From Sextonia rubra (taxonomy: Eukaryota; Streptophyta; Magnoliopsida; Laurales; Lauraceae), in contig JASUAD010000021.1 in the NCBI GenBank assembly GCA_037013555.1, positions 6,696,001 through 6,760,000 on the forward strand: a stretch of DNA of 64,000 nt, in the 5' to 3' direction. The translations under genes were made by a program, and so were the position numbers. A model generated the notes under the pieces. It made no database searches and was not told where the DNA came from. It worked only from the letters and a program-made list of their open reading frames with translations. Shown piece by piece: positions 23,508 to 35,200 of the stretch; positions within the stretch are counted from its first letter, which is position 1; each line of letters opens with the position of its first letter.

Positions 23508-23680
23508 GAACAAAGCATACAACAGCATGAATCCCATCTTTCTTCATATCTCCTTCTCTTCTCTTCTCTTCTCTTCACATTCAGAAGGTTTCAAATACAT
23601 GATCTAAATTCCCACATTCCTTCTAATCTGCTACTATATATTATATTCAATCTCAATTTGCTCTTGTTGTGAATCTGGAA

Positions 23681-24112
23681 ATGGCAAGGTTTCCTCTCTC
23701 CTCTTATCTACTTGTGCTGATGCTGCTGATTGTCCATCTTCATCCATTTGCAAGCTCACTTGCGCCCACGCCAGCTCCAGGCCCGGGCGCTCCACAGAGT
23801 CCGCCGGCCACGCCGTCTCCACCGCCAAAGCAGACTCCGCCGACCCTGCCGTCTCCACCGCCAAAGCGGAGTCCGCCACCGGAACCACCAAGTGCTCCCC
23901 CTCCAGAACCGAGCAATGACAGCAGAAGCGGGGATTCGAAATCAGGAGGGGGTTCTTCTGGCGGATTGAAGGGCGGGCAGAAGGCGGGTATTGCAATCGG
24001 AGTCATTCTCGGGGCGGCAATTGTCGGGTTTGCTGGATTCGTGTACAAGAAGCGGAGAACGAATATCCGTCGGGCACGGTTCGGATCTGCGGCCAGGAGA
24101 GCTCAGCTGTAG
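23681..24112 (+). CDS. Proline-rich / AGP-like single-pass membrane protein
   Basis: Complete 143-residue ORF. Residues 1-26 (MARFPLSSYLLVLMLLIVHL and following) form a signal peptide ending near FASS. Residues 27-85 are rich in Pro with AP, TP and SPPP motifs (LAPTPAPGPG, TPSPPPKQTPP, SPPPKRSPPP), the sort that plants hydroxylate and glycosylate in arabinogalactan and extensin-like proteins. A Gly/Ser-rich stretch precedes a membrane segment (AGIAIGVILGAAIVGFAGFV), followed by a short basic tail (YKKRRTNIRRARFGSAARRA). It is therefore probably a cell-surface protein with a glycosylated outer part and a small cytosolic tail; its role is not known. ATG at 23681 is the only ATG in frame before the signal peptide. 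It is intronless with a clear TATA box and converges on the RNase H1 gene. Confidence 0.85.
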   Translation: MARFPLSSYLLVLMLLIVHLHPFASSLAPTPAPGPGAPQSPPATPSPPPKQTPPTLPSPPPKRSPPPEPPSAPPPEPSNDSRSGDSKSGGGSSGGLKGGQKAGIAIGVILGAAIVGFAGFVYKKRRTNIRRARFGSAARRAQL

Positions 24113-24197
24113 CCTCTAGACTTTGAGAGAGATACATGTTTTGATTTCGATCGCAATTGAATTACGGTTATGCTTTCTTCTTTTTTGCTTGTTCAGT

Positions 24198-24200
<3 letters not shown>

Positions 24201-24251
<51 letters not shown>
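24201..24251 (+). repeat. (TC)n microsatellite in the AGP-like 3' UTR
   Basis: About 25 TC units starting 89 bp after the stop codon. A likely polymorphic marker. Confidence 0.95.
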
Positions 24252-24252
<1 letters not shown>

Positions 24253-25264
24253 GCTAAATAAGATTTTGTTGTAGGGAAGTGACGTTGTAATGTGTAGGAA
24301 TGAATAACTGACTGCAATTGGGATGTCTTAGAGCTTAATATGGCTACCGAGAAACACACAGTTCATATAGGTAACTTGGTTCGGACAAGACTTGATGATG
24401 ATGATCAAATAGGCAAAATTTAGAGGATTGGGAATACATGGACCAAAAGCTAAATGAAACCAGGTATAAAAATATATATATTATAGAGATAATATGATCT
24501 TTCATTTTTCTGAACCTAATCATACACTTCATTGACAAATGACGAGAAAATTCAAAGGGTTGAATGGCTTCACTAGAAAGTTCTTTCATCTATAAGACTT
24601 TCTAATACATAAATACTCCCAAAACCCTTCAACACGGATTAACATTTTTAGGCCATGTTCACTTCTTGTTTTCGCTGACATTTATGTTTTTTATGCACTA
24701 CAACTACCTCTAAAACTTTAATAATATTATCGGTGCACTGATCATATGCAAATTCCACCTGAAATATAGTATTGTATGCATAGATATAAAGCGGAGCCCG
24801 TGTGCAAGTGTACTAGACCTCCTGCGGAATTGCCCTTCTGCAGATGTTGTCTCGAGCAGGAGCCAATGAGACAATCAATGGGCCACTTGCTGCCCCACCA
24901 ATAATTCCCAGTGTGAGAAATCACAATATTCAGATGAGTTCAGCCAATATATTACAAAATTTCTAGTCAATCCCATTATCCTAAACCCTGATCATGATCA
25001 ATGGCCTCAAATTCAACAATTTTAATATCAACTTCTTTTAAATATATTCATCAAACAGTCCAGCCAATTTAGACAAAACTAACAGCCGGCTTGTATTGAT
25101 CAAGTCGGCCCCCAGGCTACGAGTTAAATCCATATAAATAAGATAAATTATTCATTGGAAAAAATACATTGCCACAAAAAAAATTAACGTCTTAACTTGG
25201 ATCCATAATCATTTCCTGGGTTTGTTCACTTGTACACAGTTATGACCGATTGGGTTCAAATTTA
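24252..25264. other. Intergenic between convergent genes
   Basis: 3' flank of the AGP-like gene, then AT-rich sequence with no recognised gene, RNA or repeat family. Confidence 0.4.
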
Positions 25265-25575
25265 GAACATGTTTCCTTACTAGAATTTCTGAGAGAAACT
25301 TGAAATGTTGGAGTTTCTTGAATATAATGTGACATCTTATCCCCCCGAAATTTGAAATGCAGTGCTTGTTTTACCAGAATTTTAAATCCCAACCACATAA
25401 AAGGTTTCAAATAACCTTTTAAAATGTCTGAAATTCCATTTTGTATGCATTTGATTGAAATTTCAAATGCTCCACTAAGAAGAGGGATTCGAAATTCTAC
25501 CTCAAGTAGATATTCTGAAGGATTTAAAATTTCTCTAGCCATGAATTCTTAAAATTCTAGTAAAGAAATGGGCCC
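25265..25575. mobile_element. Tourist-like (PIF/Harbinger) MITE, 311 bp
   Basis: Flanked by TTA on both sides (25262-25264 and 25576-25578). The left end GAACATGTTTCCTTACTAGA and the reversed right end GGGCCCATTTCTTTACTAGA are imperfect inverted repeats sharing TTACTAGAATT. The TTA duplication and short non-coding body fit Tourist-type MITEs. It lies 0.4 kb beyond the RNase H1 stop codon. Confidence 0.7.
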
Positions 25576-25959
25576 TTAAAAGTACCATTTTTGGGCAAGT
25601 CCAGTACAGTAACTGGTTTGCCCCAACACATGTGCCGAGCAGGACTTGTTTTTTAATTGATTAATCATATTCCACTTAAAACTTGACACTCTCCACTACA
25701 AATCTCAGAAAATATTCTTGCTTGAGAGACATCGACACCCATAAAAACCAAAAAGGGCTATCATCTTGCCTTAAACTGCTACCTACGTTGGGATTGTGGC
25801 AAAACGGAGTGGATTATCGAACCATCCAATTAATTACCAGGCCACATTCCGTTTTTTTATCATCCTCACAAAACAAAAAAGGAATGATAGGCCTCTGCTC
25901 AAACAGCCACTGGTAGCAATGCGTATATATATAATCTTCTTCCATGAACCAAACTAGAC

Positions 25960-25991
25960 CTATTCGTCACAGTCCATAGAAATTTCTCCAC
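25960..25991 (-). CDS. RNH1: RNase H1 last exon with stop
   Basis: 32 nt after acceptor TTTGCAG. It completes the Ser codon and adds GEISMDCDE before TAG at 25962-25960. The length and acidic tail resemble the QVQEE-type ends of homologues. Confidence 0.75.
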
Positions 25992-26778
25992 CTGCAAAGA
26001 AGAAATACCATTGAATTACATCAAACTGGAAGAGTTCAAGAAAACTTAATAAAATTTTGTGCCCCTTACTTCCAAGACTTATGGCCAAGTTTGCTTGGGC
26101 ATCAGCTGCAGAATTAAATTCCTTGAATAAGAGCACGAAAGTAAATGGTCAGAGTCAACACAATGGCTGAAAAAACAAAACAAGATGCAATATTTGATTA
26201 AGATGGAAATGAAAGTCATGCAAGGGATGTACTACGAAAACCAAGGTCTTAAAACCGGTGCAGCTTGCTGGCCACGGGTCAAGTGGACTCGAGACTTATG
26301 CAATGAATAGTAACCTTGACCTTGGTGTCATAGGATCTTTCAAAAAAAAAAACAAAAAAGTCTAGTTTTGATCTCAATTTTGATCTAGAACACTTACTCC
26401 AAAACCATTTTAGAGACCTCTCAACCCGAGTGATGTCTCTAACTGGGTTTTATGGGAGTAGGCATAGACTTTCTTCTCTCACGATTTTCCCAGGGAGAGA
26501 AGTTTTGGGGGGCATCTGGGTACCTTTTCCACTGTTTCTGGAAGATAAAAACCATTTTTTTGAGAAAAACTAAGCATTGAAAGATCGGATCACTGATCAA
26601 TCAATTAAGTAAAAAAAAATAGAATAAGAAAATTGGACACCTACTCATACTAAAATTCATTCTTAATAATCAAAACATAGTCCTAAAATTTAACTCAAAG
26701 GGTACTCCTTAATAATTTTTCATGATTTTTAATGTGTTTAGGCTCTAGGGTGCCACTCAAATCTGACTCGGCCAATAT

Positions 26779-26809
<31 letters not shown>

Positions 26810-29171
26810 GGAGAAATCTTATAAAATTAAGATTAGAGATTGACATCTTAAAATTAAGAGTAACACAATTAAAAAGAATAGTCACCTCCTTTAGAAAAAA
26901 GGGAAATGTATAAGAGAGGAATAAGATAGGAAACTAAAGAATTGATTAGATGCCTGTGACAAGGTGAAACAAATTACATTTCCTCCACCTCTCACATAAG
27001 CACTGGCTAGCTCAAGAGCCATGGTAGACCCCCTCAGGATTTCAATTTCTGCTGGTGACGTCTTATTTAGGGTCTAACACTTGAGACTTGATGTTTTGAG
27101 ATATGGGGTCAGCCCTTACATATTTGTCTCGATTTGATATCAATCTTAATTATATATATAGAGAGAGAGAGAGAGAGCCCTTTTGGCAGACAATGAAGTG
27201 ACTTGTAAAGCTAGTAAACAAGGATCAAAATAGCAGTTACAGGGGGTTAGTGGCCAAAGTGCTATGTAGCAAGTGTCTCAATACGTAGCAGTGTACCAGT
27301 GTATATTTTTCAAGTGGCAAATGTGAATTTTTCAAGTGGCAATAAAATTTTGAATCATGTCTAGTAGTCAATCTTGTATTTTTTTAGTGATATGAAAGCA
27401 TATAAGGGTAGAAACAACTTTAAGAAACACTGTTGAGGAGAAGAAATAAGAAAATTAATGATTTAAATTATAATTACTTTGCTATACCTAGTTTTAGACT
27501 GTAACACCACTATTTTCAAAATAGCACAGTGGCCTCAGACCCTTAACTGCTACAGCCAATAATGCGGCCACTACACTATGTGGCGGCTGCTATTTTGAAC
27601 CATGCTAGTAAAGCCAGTTTTTTATAGCCTAAAATGTAAGACTTGAGCTGACAATAAAACCTAAACCAAATAAATGTTGGTACTTGGTATTGATAACAAA
27701 AATAGCCTCCATGAATTTGAAGACTGCCAATGGGCATGTTGTTCTTAATCAAAGATTAGTTGAGATGTAGTTCATTTATGCTCCCCGAGATCTTAAGTGG
27801 GAAATTTGTATACGTTAAGCAATATTTTGTAAGTTTGTCCCTTAAAGGTAAGTCATCTTAGACTTGTACCAATTTTTATGACATTTAGTGCTTTTTATTT
27901 TTATTTTTATGAATGTCTAATAATTCTGGAAAAAAATGGCAATAAGTTTTTCTGGGTAGAAACTTTTCATGACACCAACATTGCTAAATAAGAACTTCTC
28001 CTGAAATGAAATGATTACTCCAAGTCAGAAGGTTCAATAGGATTAAAAATTAAGAGCCATGTAGATTTGAGGATTTAGGTTTAGTAAAAAATATCATTTA
28101 AAGGTCCTGTAGGGGACCTTTACAATTAAATGTCTGAAAATTTTAATTCATCTTCAAGCCCAGTTATAGTTTTGGATTCTGCGGCTTGAGGCTTGTGCCA
28201 TGCAGGTGAATGGGTGTTGGGAATAGAAAAGAATGCTGACCATTAAGGCAGTGACTAAGGTCTAGGGGTGATTTTTTTTTTCTCGGTAAGTCAGGATATG
28301 GTGGCTACCTCTTATTTGGGTGCATCGCTGATTGAGTGAAAATGCACTAAATTCCATGCATATGTTAATTTTATTTTGGATATATTGTCTGTGGAGTCAA
28401 AGAATCAGCTGCTTAGACATGTTGCATCTCACCTCTCTCTACCCTTTGATGTATTTATTGTGATTGCCTTAATAAGTTTAATAAAATTATTTGCTATTTC
28501 AAATAGAAAAAAGGCTTTACATTGGAAAAACTTCGGTGCTCTTGCTTAGCACTTTTGTTATTCAAATTATTCTTCAATAGATTGTTTGCTTATCTTTAAT
28601 TGCAGATTACCTGCTTAGATTCAAATTTTAGCATCAATGGGCCCAGTTACAGATTTTCTTTTAGACAGATACCATCAGTTTCCATAATAAGTTGCCATGA
28701 AAAGGTGACATTTCTTCAAATCAAGAGAAAAATACTGCAATTGGTTGTTGGTTGACGGCAAAAAAGAAGCATTCGGTCAATAGTAAAAGCAAGTACTAAA
28801 AATTATAAATATCAACTTTTCAAGGAATAAAAACTATACCCTAGCAATATGACTAATCTGGAAAGACAGAAACTTGTCCTTGAGCTCTTTGGCCTCCTGG
28901 CACAAGTCAGCCATGTTCTTGTTCTTCGTTTGCCATAAATTCTGAACCTGTTTTCATAGAGCATGTCAGTGTAAACTGTAAAGTACTATGTCAGTATCAC
29001 ATTCATCATTTCCGGCAGTCAAAAAAGAAAAAGAAAAAAAAAAGTGCTACAGAGGAAACATTTATCTGGAGCTATTCAATGTGCTCCTAAAGTAAAAAAA
29101 AAAAAGTTTTAAGATGCAGAAGTTATAGAGACCAAATGCTTATGCAACTGTGATTTATCACGGTTGCTTAA

Positions 29172-29214
<43 letters not shown>

Positions 29215-32200
29215 AAGTAATGATAACCTAAAGACAGCAAGAGGAGTGGTAACTGCAGATACTAAGGAGAAACTCAGTGAATATAAGCAACAATGAAAAG
29301 CAGCATAAGTTATGCTGCCCTTTCACATTTAAGGAGACAAATGATGATTGTGAAGAGAGAAACCCAGACTAGATATGATGGGAAAATATATGAAAAATAT
29401 TTTCTAGAAAGCATGGAATAAAAATATAATGAATTCTCAAAGTTCACCAAAATTGATAACATTGGAATAGTTTTACTATAATTTTATTACAGTTTGAACA
29501 CAGATTGAATGGACCTCTTGCCTGAGGTGTGGCCACAGACTCAGAACTTTACGTTGCTCCTACTTTTAGAATAACAAAGATGGCCATGTCTTCCAGAAAA
29601 GAAAAAAACATTTCCTGAAACTAGAACTGTTTTTTTTTTTTCAAATCCTAAGAAATTCAAGGTTCGTTTATCAGGCAGAAATTCAAGGTCATGAAGTACA
29701 CAAAAAATGGCATTTGTCACTAGTCTCACAACCCTTGAATTGATATGAGTGATTAGGAATCATAAGTTCCTAAAATTGGTCAAGCATTCATTTATGGAAG
29801 AGCTAGAAAGGATAGGTCCTTTCTTTCTCATTTGATAGCTAATGTGACTAGGGTTTCAACAATAAGCATCCTGCAACTGGGCTACAAGTTCTCGTCGGTT
29901 GACCCATTTTTCTGGGGTAAAATGAAAAGGATAAAAAAGATCCGACATGATACCTTGGATGTGCTCCAAAGGGAAAATAACATCACCATTTTCCACCAGT
30001 GAATTGATACACTAGCATATACTCTTTTTATCAGTAGCAATCACAATGTTGCAAAATATATAACATCCTCTAGAATTAAATTGTTACAAAAGACAGTAAA
30101 AGTTTGCAAGCCCACAAATAAAAGTCAGTGACCAGTAAAGCTCCCTACATCTGTGGCCGTTGCCAATCTGATTAAGGGACATGCGTAGTCCTTGGAAAAG
30201 CAAGAACATAAAAAAAGCTCACTGAATACAGAAGAACATCAAACCTGCATACAGACAAGGTTGGAGTCTCCTCGAACATGAATTCGTTTGAATCCCTTCT
30301 TAAGGGCATATTTCAATCCTAAAATCAAAGCGCGATATTCAGCAACATTATTGGTAGCAATGCCTATGCCTTCTCGTAAACGCCAAACCTTCAACAAATT
30401 TCTTGATTAGAACATTAACCTTTTCATGAAAAAGAAATCGATGTTTATGTTAACAAACATAAAAGAATAAAAGAGAAAAAAAAATAATGAATTGGATGCG
30501 ATTGCTTATAATTTACCACACTTCCATCTTCACTTCTCAGTACAGCTCCAGCACCAGCTTTTCCAGGATTTCCTTTTGAAGCACCATCAAACTCAAGAAC
30601 ACAGGACAGCTTTCATGCCCAAGGGAAAACAAATTTTGTTATTGTCCTCATATCATAAATATTGGGAAGCAACAAAGAACATTAACTCAGATATTAAAGC
30701 ACAATATATAAGGGATCCAATGAAAGATTTCTGACATTCATAAATGAATAATGCTTGAGTCAGACATTTTTACTGATGCCTGCATTTGAAAATTACATGT
30801 GCCATAAATATATATATATATATATATATTGAAGACTTCATATGTCCCTCACCATTTTAGTGACAGGCACTTCTTTTTTAGACCAAACAAGGTCAAAAAG
30901 GTGTGATGAGGTGTGAGGTTTTGTCCTTTAGCACAATAATACTTGCCAAAAAAGGAGTGTCTCTCATCAAAATGGTGAGGGACATATGCACATGAATATT
31001 GTCCATATATATAAATATATATATGAGAATATTAGCATGCATTCATCCCTCACCATAGGGTGAAGGACAATTCCATATTTGGATATATTAATGTGCAATA
31101 GACAAAAAGCTATATGAAAAAGCGAAGTGATCAAGTACAAATAGGGAAAGTCATGTAAGCATCCTTCGTCTTATGGTGAGGGAAGAATGCATACTAATGT
31201 TTGTCGATATATAAATATATATAGGGCATCCCTCACCTCAGCTCAACCGGACAAAAGAAATGGCATCCGCCAGAGCATGTGGGGCCCACCTGTGGTCCAT
31301 CTAGATGGACCACACACAGGGCCTCCCTGAATTCCACTGGCACACCAATTATTGGCCCGATCCAAATGGACTAGATCGTCGGATCTACTACATACCAATC
31401 CAAATGGACTGTGCATCATTAAAATTATAAGGCCCAGATGAAGATGATAGACATCAAGGATGGGGATGATCTTTTGTAGTGAGGAGGGCCTCTATGTGTT
31501 CTTCAAATCCCTTTCATCCCCCTCCCCATTTGGGTTCCCAGGTGGGCCCCACACCCTTGAGCAGACACCCCTTATCTACAATTGAGCACAGGTAGGAGCG
31601 CTGATATATATATATAGAGAGAGAGAGGAATTATAAAGAATGCCCGTTGAGGCATTTTAGCCCCTTATCCAACATCCAATGAAAGTTAACTATATTTATA
31701 GTTGCTTAAATGCATTCAATTCAATGATAAATATAGAGAGCTGCTAAACATACACCGACTTTTACTCATCCTACACAGCCCAAAAAAAAAAAAAACAAAA
31801 CTTCCCAAAATGCCCCCACCCTTTCTCTCCCTACACACCTTCTCTCTCCCCTTCCCCACCTCCCTCTCCGTCCGGCGACGAGCTCTTGCCTGTGAAGGGG
31901 CTCTCCCTCTCCCTCCCCTCCCTCTCTCTCTCCCACTTCCTTTTTCTCTCCCTCCCTTTATTCTTTCTCTTTCCCTCTCCCTCTTTCCTCCCTTCACCCT
32001 CTCTCCCCCTCCTCGCAATAGGGAGACCGGGATCTCCCTGCAGCAAGGAGATCGCATCTCCCTGCTGCAAGGAGAGATCCTGCATCTCTTGCAGCAGGGA
32101 GATCCCATTGGATATCCTGCAATAGGGACATGCCGGTCTCCCTGCTACGGGGAGGCCAGATGCAAGGATGGGGAGAAAGGGGGAAGGGAGGAAAACGGGA

Positions 32201-35200
32201 GGGAGAGGGAAAGAGAGAGAATAGAGGGAGGGAAAGGAAGAGGAAGAGGAAGAGGAAGAGGAGGGACCGGAGAGGAGAGGAGAATAAGAGGAAGGGAGAG
32301 GGAGGCCACCCTGTTCGGCTTCGTAGGGCCGAACAGGGCGGAGAAGAGAGAAAGAGGGAGAGAGGAGGAGAGGAAACAAGAGGAAGACGGAGGGAGAGGA
32401 GAGAAGAAAGAAGAATTGAAAGAAGAGGAAGAGGAGGAAGGGAGAGAGAATGTGTGTAGGGAGAGAAGGAGTGGGGGCATTTTTGAAATTTTTTTTTTTG
32501 TTTTTTGTTTTGTTTTGTTTTTTTCTTTTTTTTTTTGGCCGGGTAGGACAAGTAAAAGTTGGTGTACGTTTTACAGCTCCCTAAATATAACTTAAAATTA
32601 GTTTAATGCCTTAAGGACATTTAATTGGAAATAGTTGTAGCTCAAAACAATGCATGTAGATTCCCACGTGTAGACAAGTATAACAATTATAGATAGATGG
32701 GCCCTCATCCAATTTCACTTCAGTATGAGTCTGACCCATGTGTTTTGATTGGTTTAGATTTGTACATGGGCCAATCAAAGAGCAACATAAGTAATGCAAA
32801 TAATTTGCTCCCCCTTTTTAGGGAAAGAATTTGAAAAGATACCCATGTCTCTTGATCACTTTATACTTGTATGTGGGCCAATCAAAGAGTGCCATAAGGG
32901 ATATAAATGATTTTGCTCCCTTTTTGTAGGAAAACGATTTGTAATGATCTTAGCGTTAACACATTGCATGAGTTTCTAGCACGAAGAAAGAGAAAAAAAA
33001 TAGGGAAAACAAGTAGTGCTCACTTTTTTATAGGAAAGTTTTCTTAGTCATTTAAAGATGGAGAAAATCTAGGAAACTAACTCAACAACTCAATGTCAAA
33101 GTATAAAATTACATGACCCTCTTCTCTTATTCGTTGCACAAAGCACTCGGTCCATTTAGATAGACCATACAGTGGGCCCCACCTAGAGTTCTCACAAAAA
33201 AATGGTGAGGTACTGATGCACATGAAGATTGTCTTATATACATATATATATATTGAGAAGGACCCAAAAAGCTTTACAGTACAAAAGGATTATACTAAGA
33301 AGCGGCAGCGAGAAAACCCCAAAAATACAGCCACCATCCAAAGGAAGCAAAACTAATGAAAGGTCAACAAGGACCTAAAAACAAAAGAAAGAGAGGGAAA
33401 TCCCTTATAATGAAGTAGCAACTTCGCTCCACTTGTATATGATGTTGTCAAGAGAAAGACACCAGAACTTCGAATAGATAGAAGCCCAAGAAGTTTTTGA
33501 AGTAATTACATAGCAAAAGTCCCTCCATTCTGTTGTCTTTCCCCTCTCTGGTTGAAACAATGCCAAGGGTTGAAGTATAAATGTAGGTCCATTTGACCAC
33601 TCATGGAGAATATGACCTTCTCAAGTTGATAACTAATACACTCAAAATGCCTAGGAGTTAAAGGCGCGGCAAACTCACTACTTTAACACCCCCCTTGAGT
33701 AGGACACCGCCCGGACTCGAATCACGAGCCCTCCAAAGATGCGGCATGGGTCCTCTTTGCCTTGCACACATGAGCCCGCACACAAAACACGGCATTGGGC
33801 CTTTTTTGCCCTGCACGAATTTGAACCCTGAATGTGTTGTCTCTAATACCATCTCAAGTTGCTAATCAATACACCCAAAATGCCTAGGCATTATAGGTGC
33901 AACAAACTAACTACTGGATCTGGGTCAGAGTATGATTAACAATGGGCCAGGGCCCATGTAGTGTTAATGTCCAAATGGACCTACATTAACATAAAGAACT
34001 AGAGTTTCAAATCATGTAGGTGTTTGATTCTTTGGAGAGATGGATCCCAAGCCCCCCTTGTGTAGCGAGAATAGGTTGGGTTTGGTGCTATGGAATTCCT
34101 CTCCATGGGTGGGATGGGAAGATTTTTGAGGATATTGGAAAGAGGATGGGGATGGTGGTAAGAGTGGCAAAGGAGACCCTTGAGAAGTCTTTTTGGAATA
34201 TATTCAGCTACAGATGTTTCCACCTTGTCCCAATTTCAAAGAGTTCCAAATGGTTGTATGTGGTAGATCGTATGTGCCAACGGTGATAGAGGAAGTGGAA
34301 GTCTCACATCCAGATCTGGTGACGGAGGAGGATGTCTGGAGGGGGAATGAAGGTGAGAAGTTGGAGTCTAAGGATACCTTTGGAAGAGGTGTGGTTCAAT
34401 CGCAGAGCGGGAAAGGGAAGGAGGTGTTGGAGAGGCTAGATCCTGTCCATATGGCAGACAACGTAAATGGCACCAGAGACGGTAACCGTCCTGGAGGTGA
34501 TGATGTGGCAGTAGATGTTGACCGACTATCTCAGTTTCGAGGCAGGGTTAGGGACGTGGAAATAGAAGACTGGAGATTGTCCCCCACCAAGAATTGTGCA
34601 TATTGGGGCTCCAGGCCTATCCTTCAGAAGGTAGGAGATGCGGGCACTCTGTGGATTACCTTTCTCATGAAGAGGATGAGCAGAGAAATAGGAGACGCGG
34701 GCACTCTGTGGATTACCTTTCTCATGAAGAGGATGAGCAGAGAAGTAAAAAGAATTTCATCATTTACCAAAGAAAGAGATTTAGAGGAAGCTTAGGTCCT
34801 GAGGCAACAGGTAAGGCCTTCTCTGCATTTAATTCTAAGAAGGTGGCAGGGGATGTTTCAGAACAAGTGGGGACAGGTGGCAAAGCATTGGGCAGTATTG
34901 CCGAACAAGTGGAGAACACTAGTCGGGTTGACCCAGTTCAGGTTGACTTAGCTCTAGATTGACCTAAGCACTTGGATTTTCTTTGTGGGCCTAGTGATCT
35001 CTGGACTGTGGGTGTTAGTGAGCCTAATGGGTCAAGGCGGGAGGACGGCTCTAAGGCCAGTTTGGGTGATGGTTTACAATCAGTGGGACATCCTCCTGTC
35101 TGTTTCCAATCAACTGTTGTCCTTGCTATCTAGCCTCACTCCATCCACTTCGGATTTAAGGAAAGTGGAAGGAAGAGATTTTTCTGAAGCTTTGAGCTTT

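Noticed and set aside
23669..23680. Upstream GTG start for the AGP-like protein
   Set aside because: Nuclear plant genes start at ATG; ATG at 23681 gives a proper signal peptide.
31702..32595. A 297-codon open frame and several overlapping long frames on both strands
   Set aside because: They come from low-complexity pyrimidine/purine arms of the foldback element; composition is RE/LS-repeat only with no domain.
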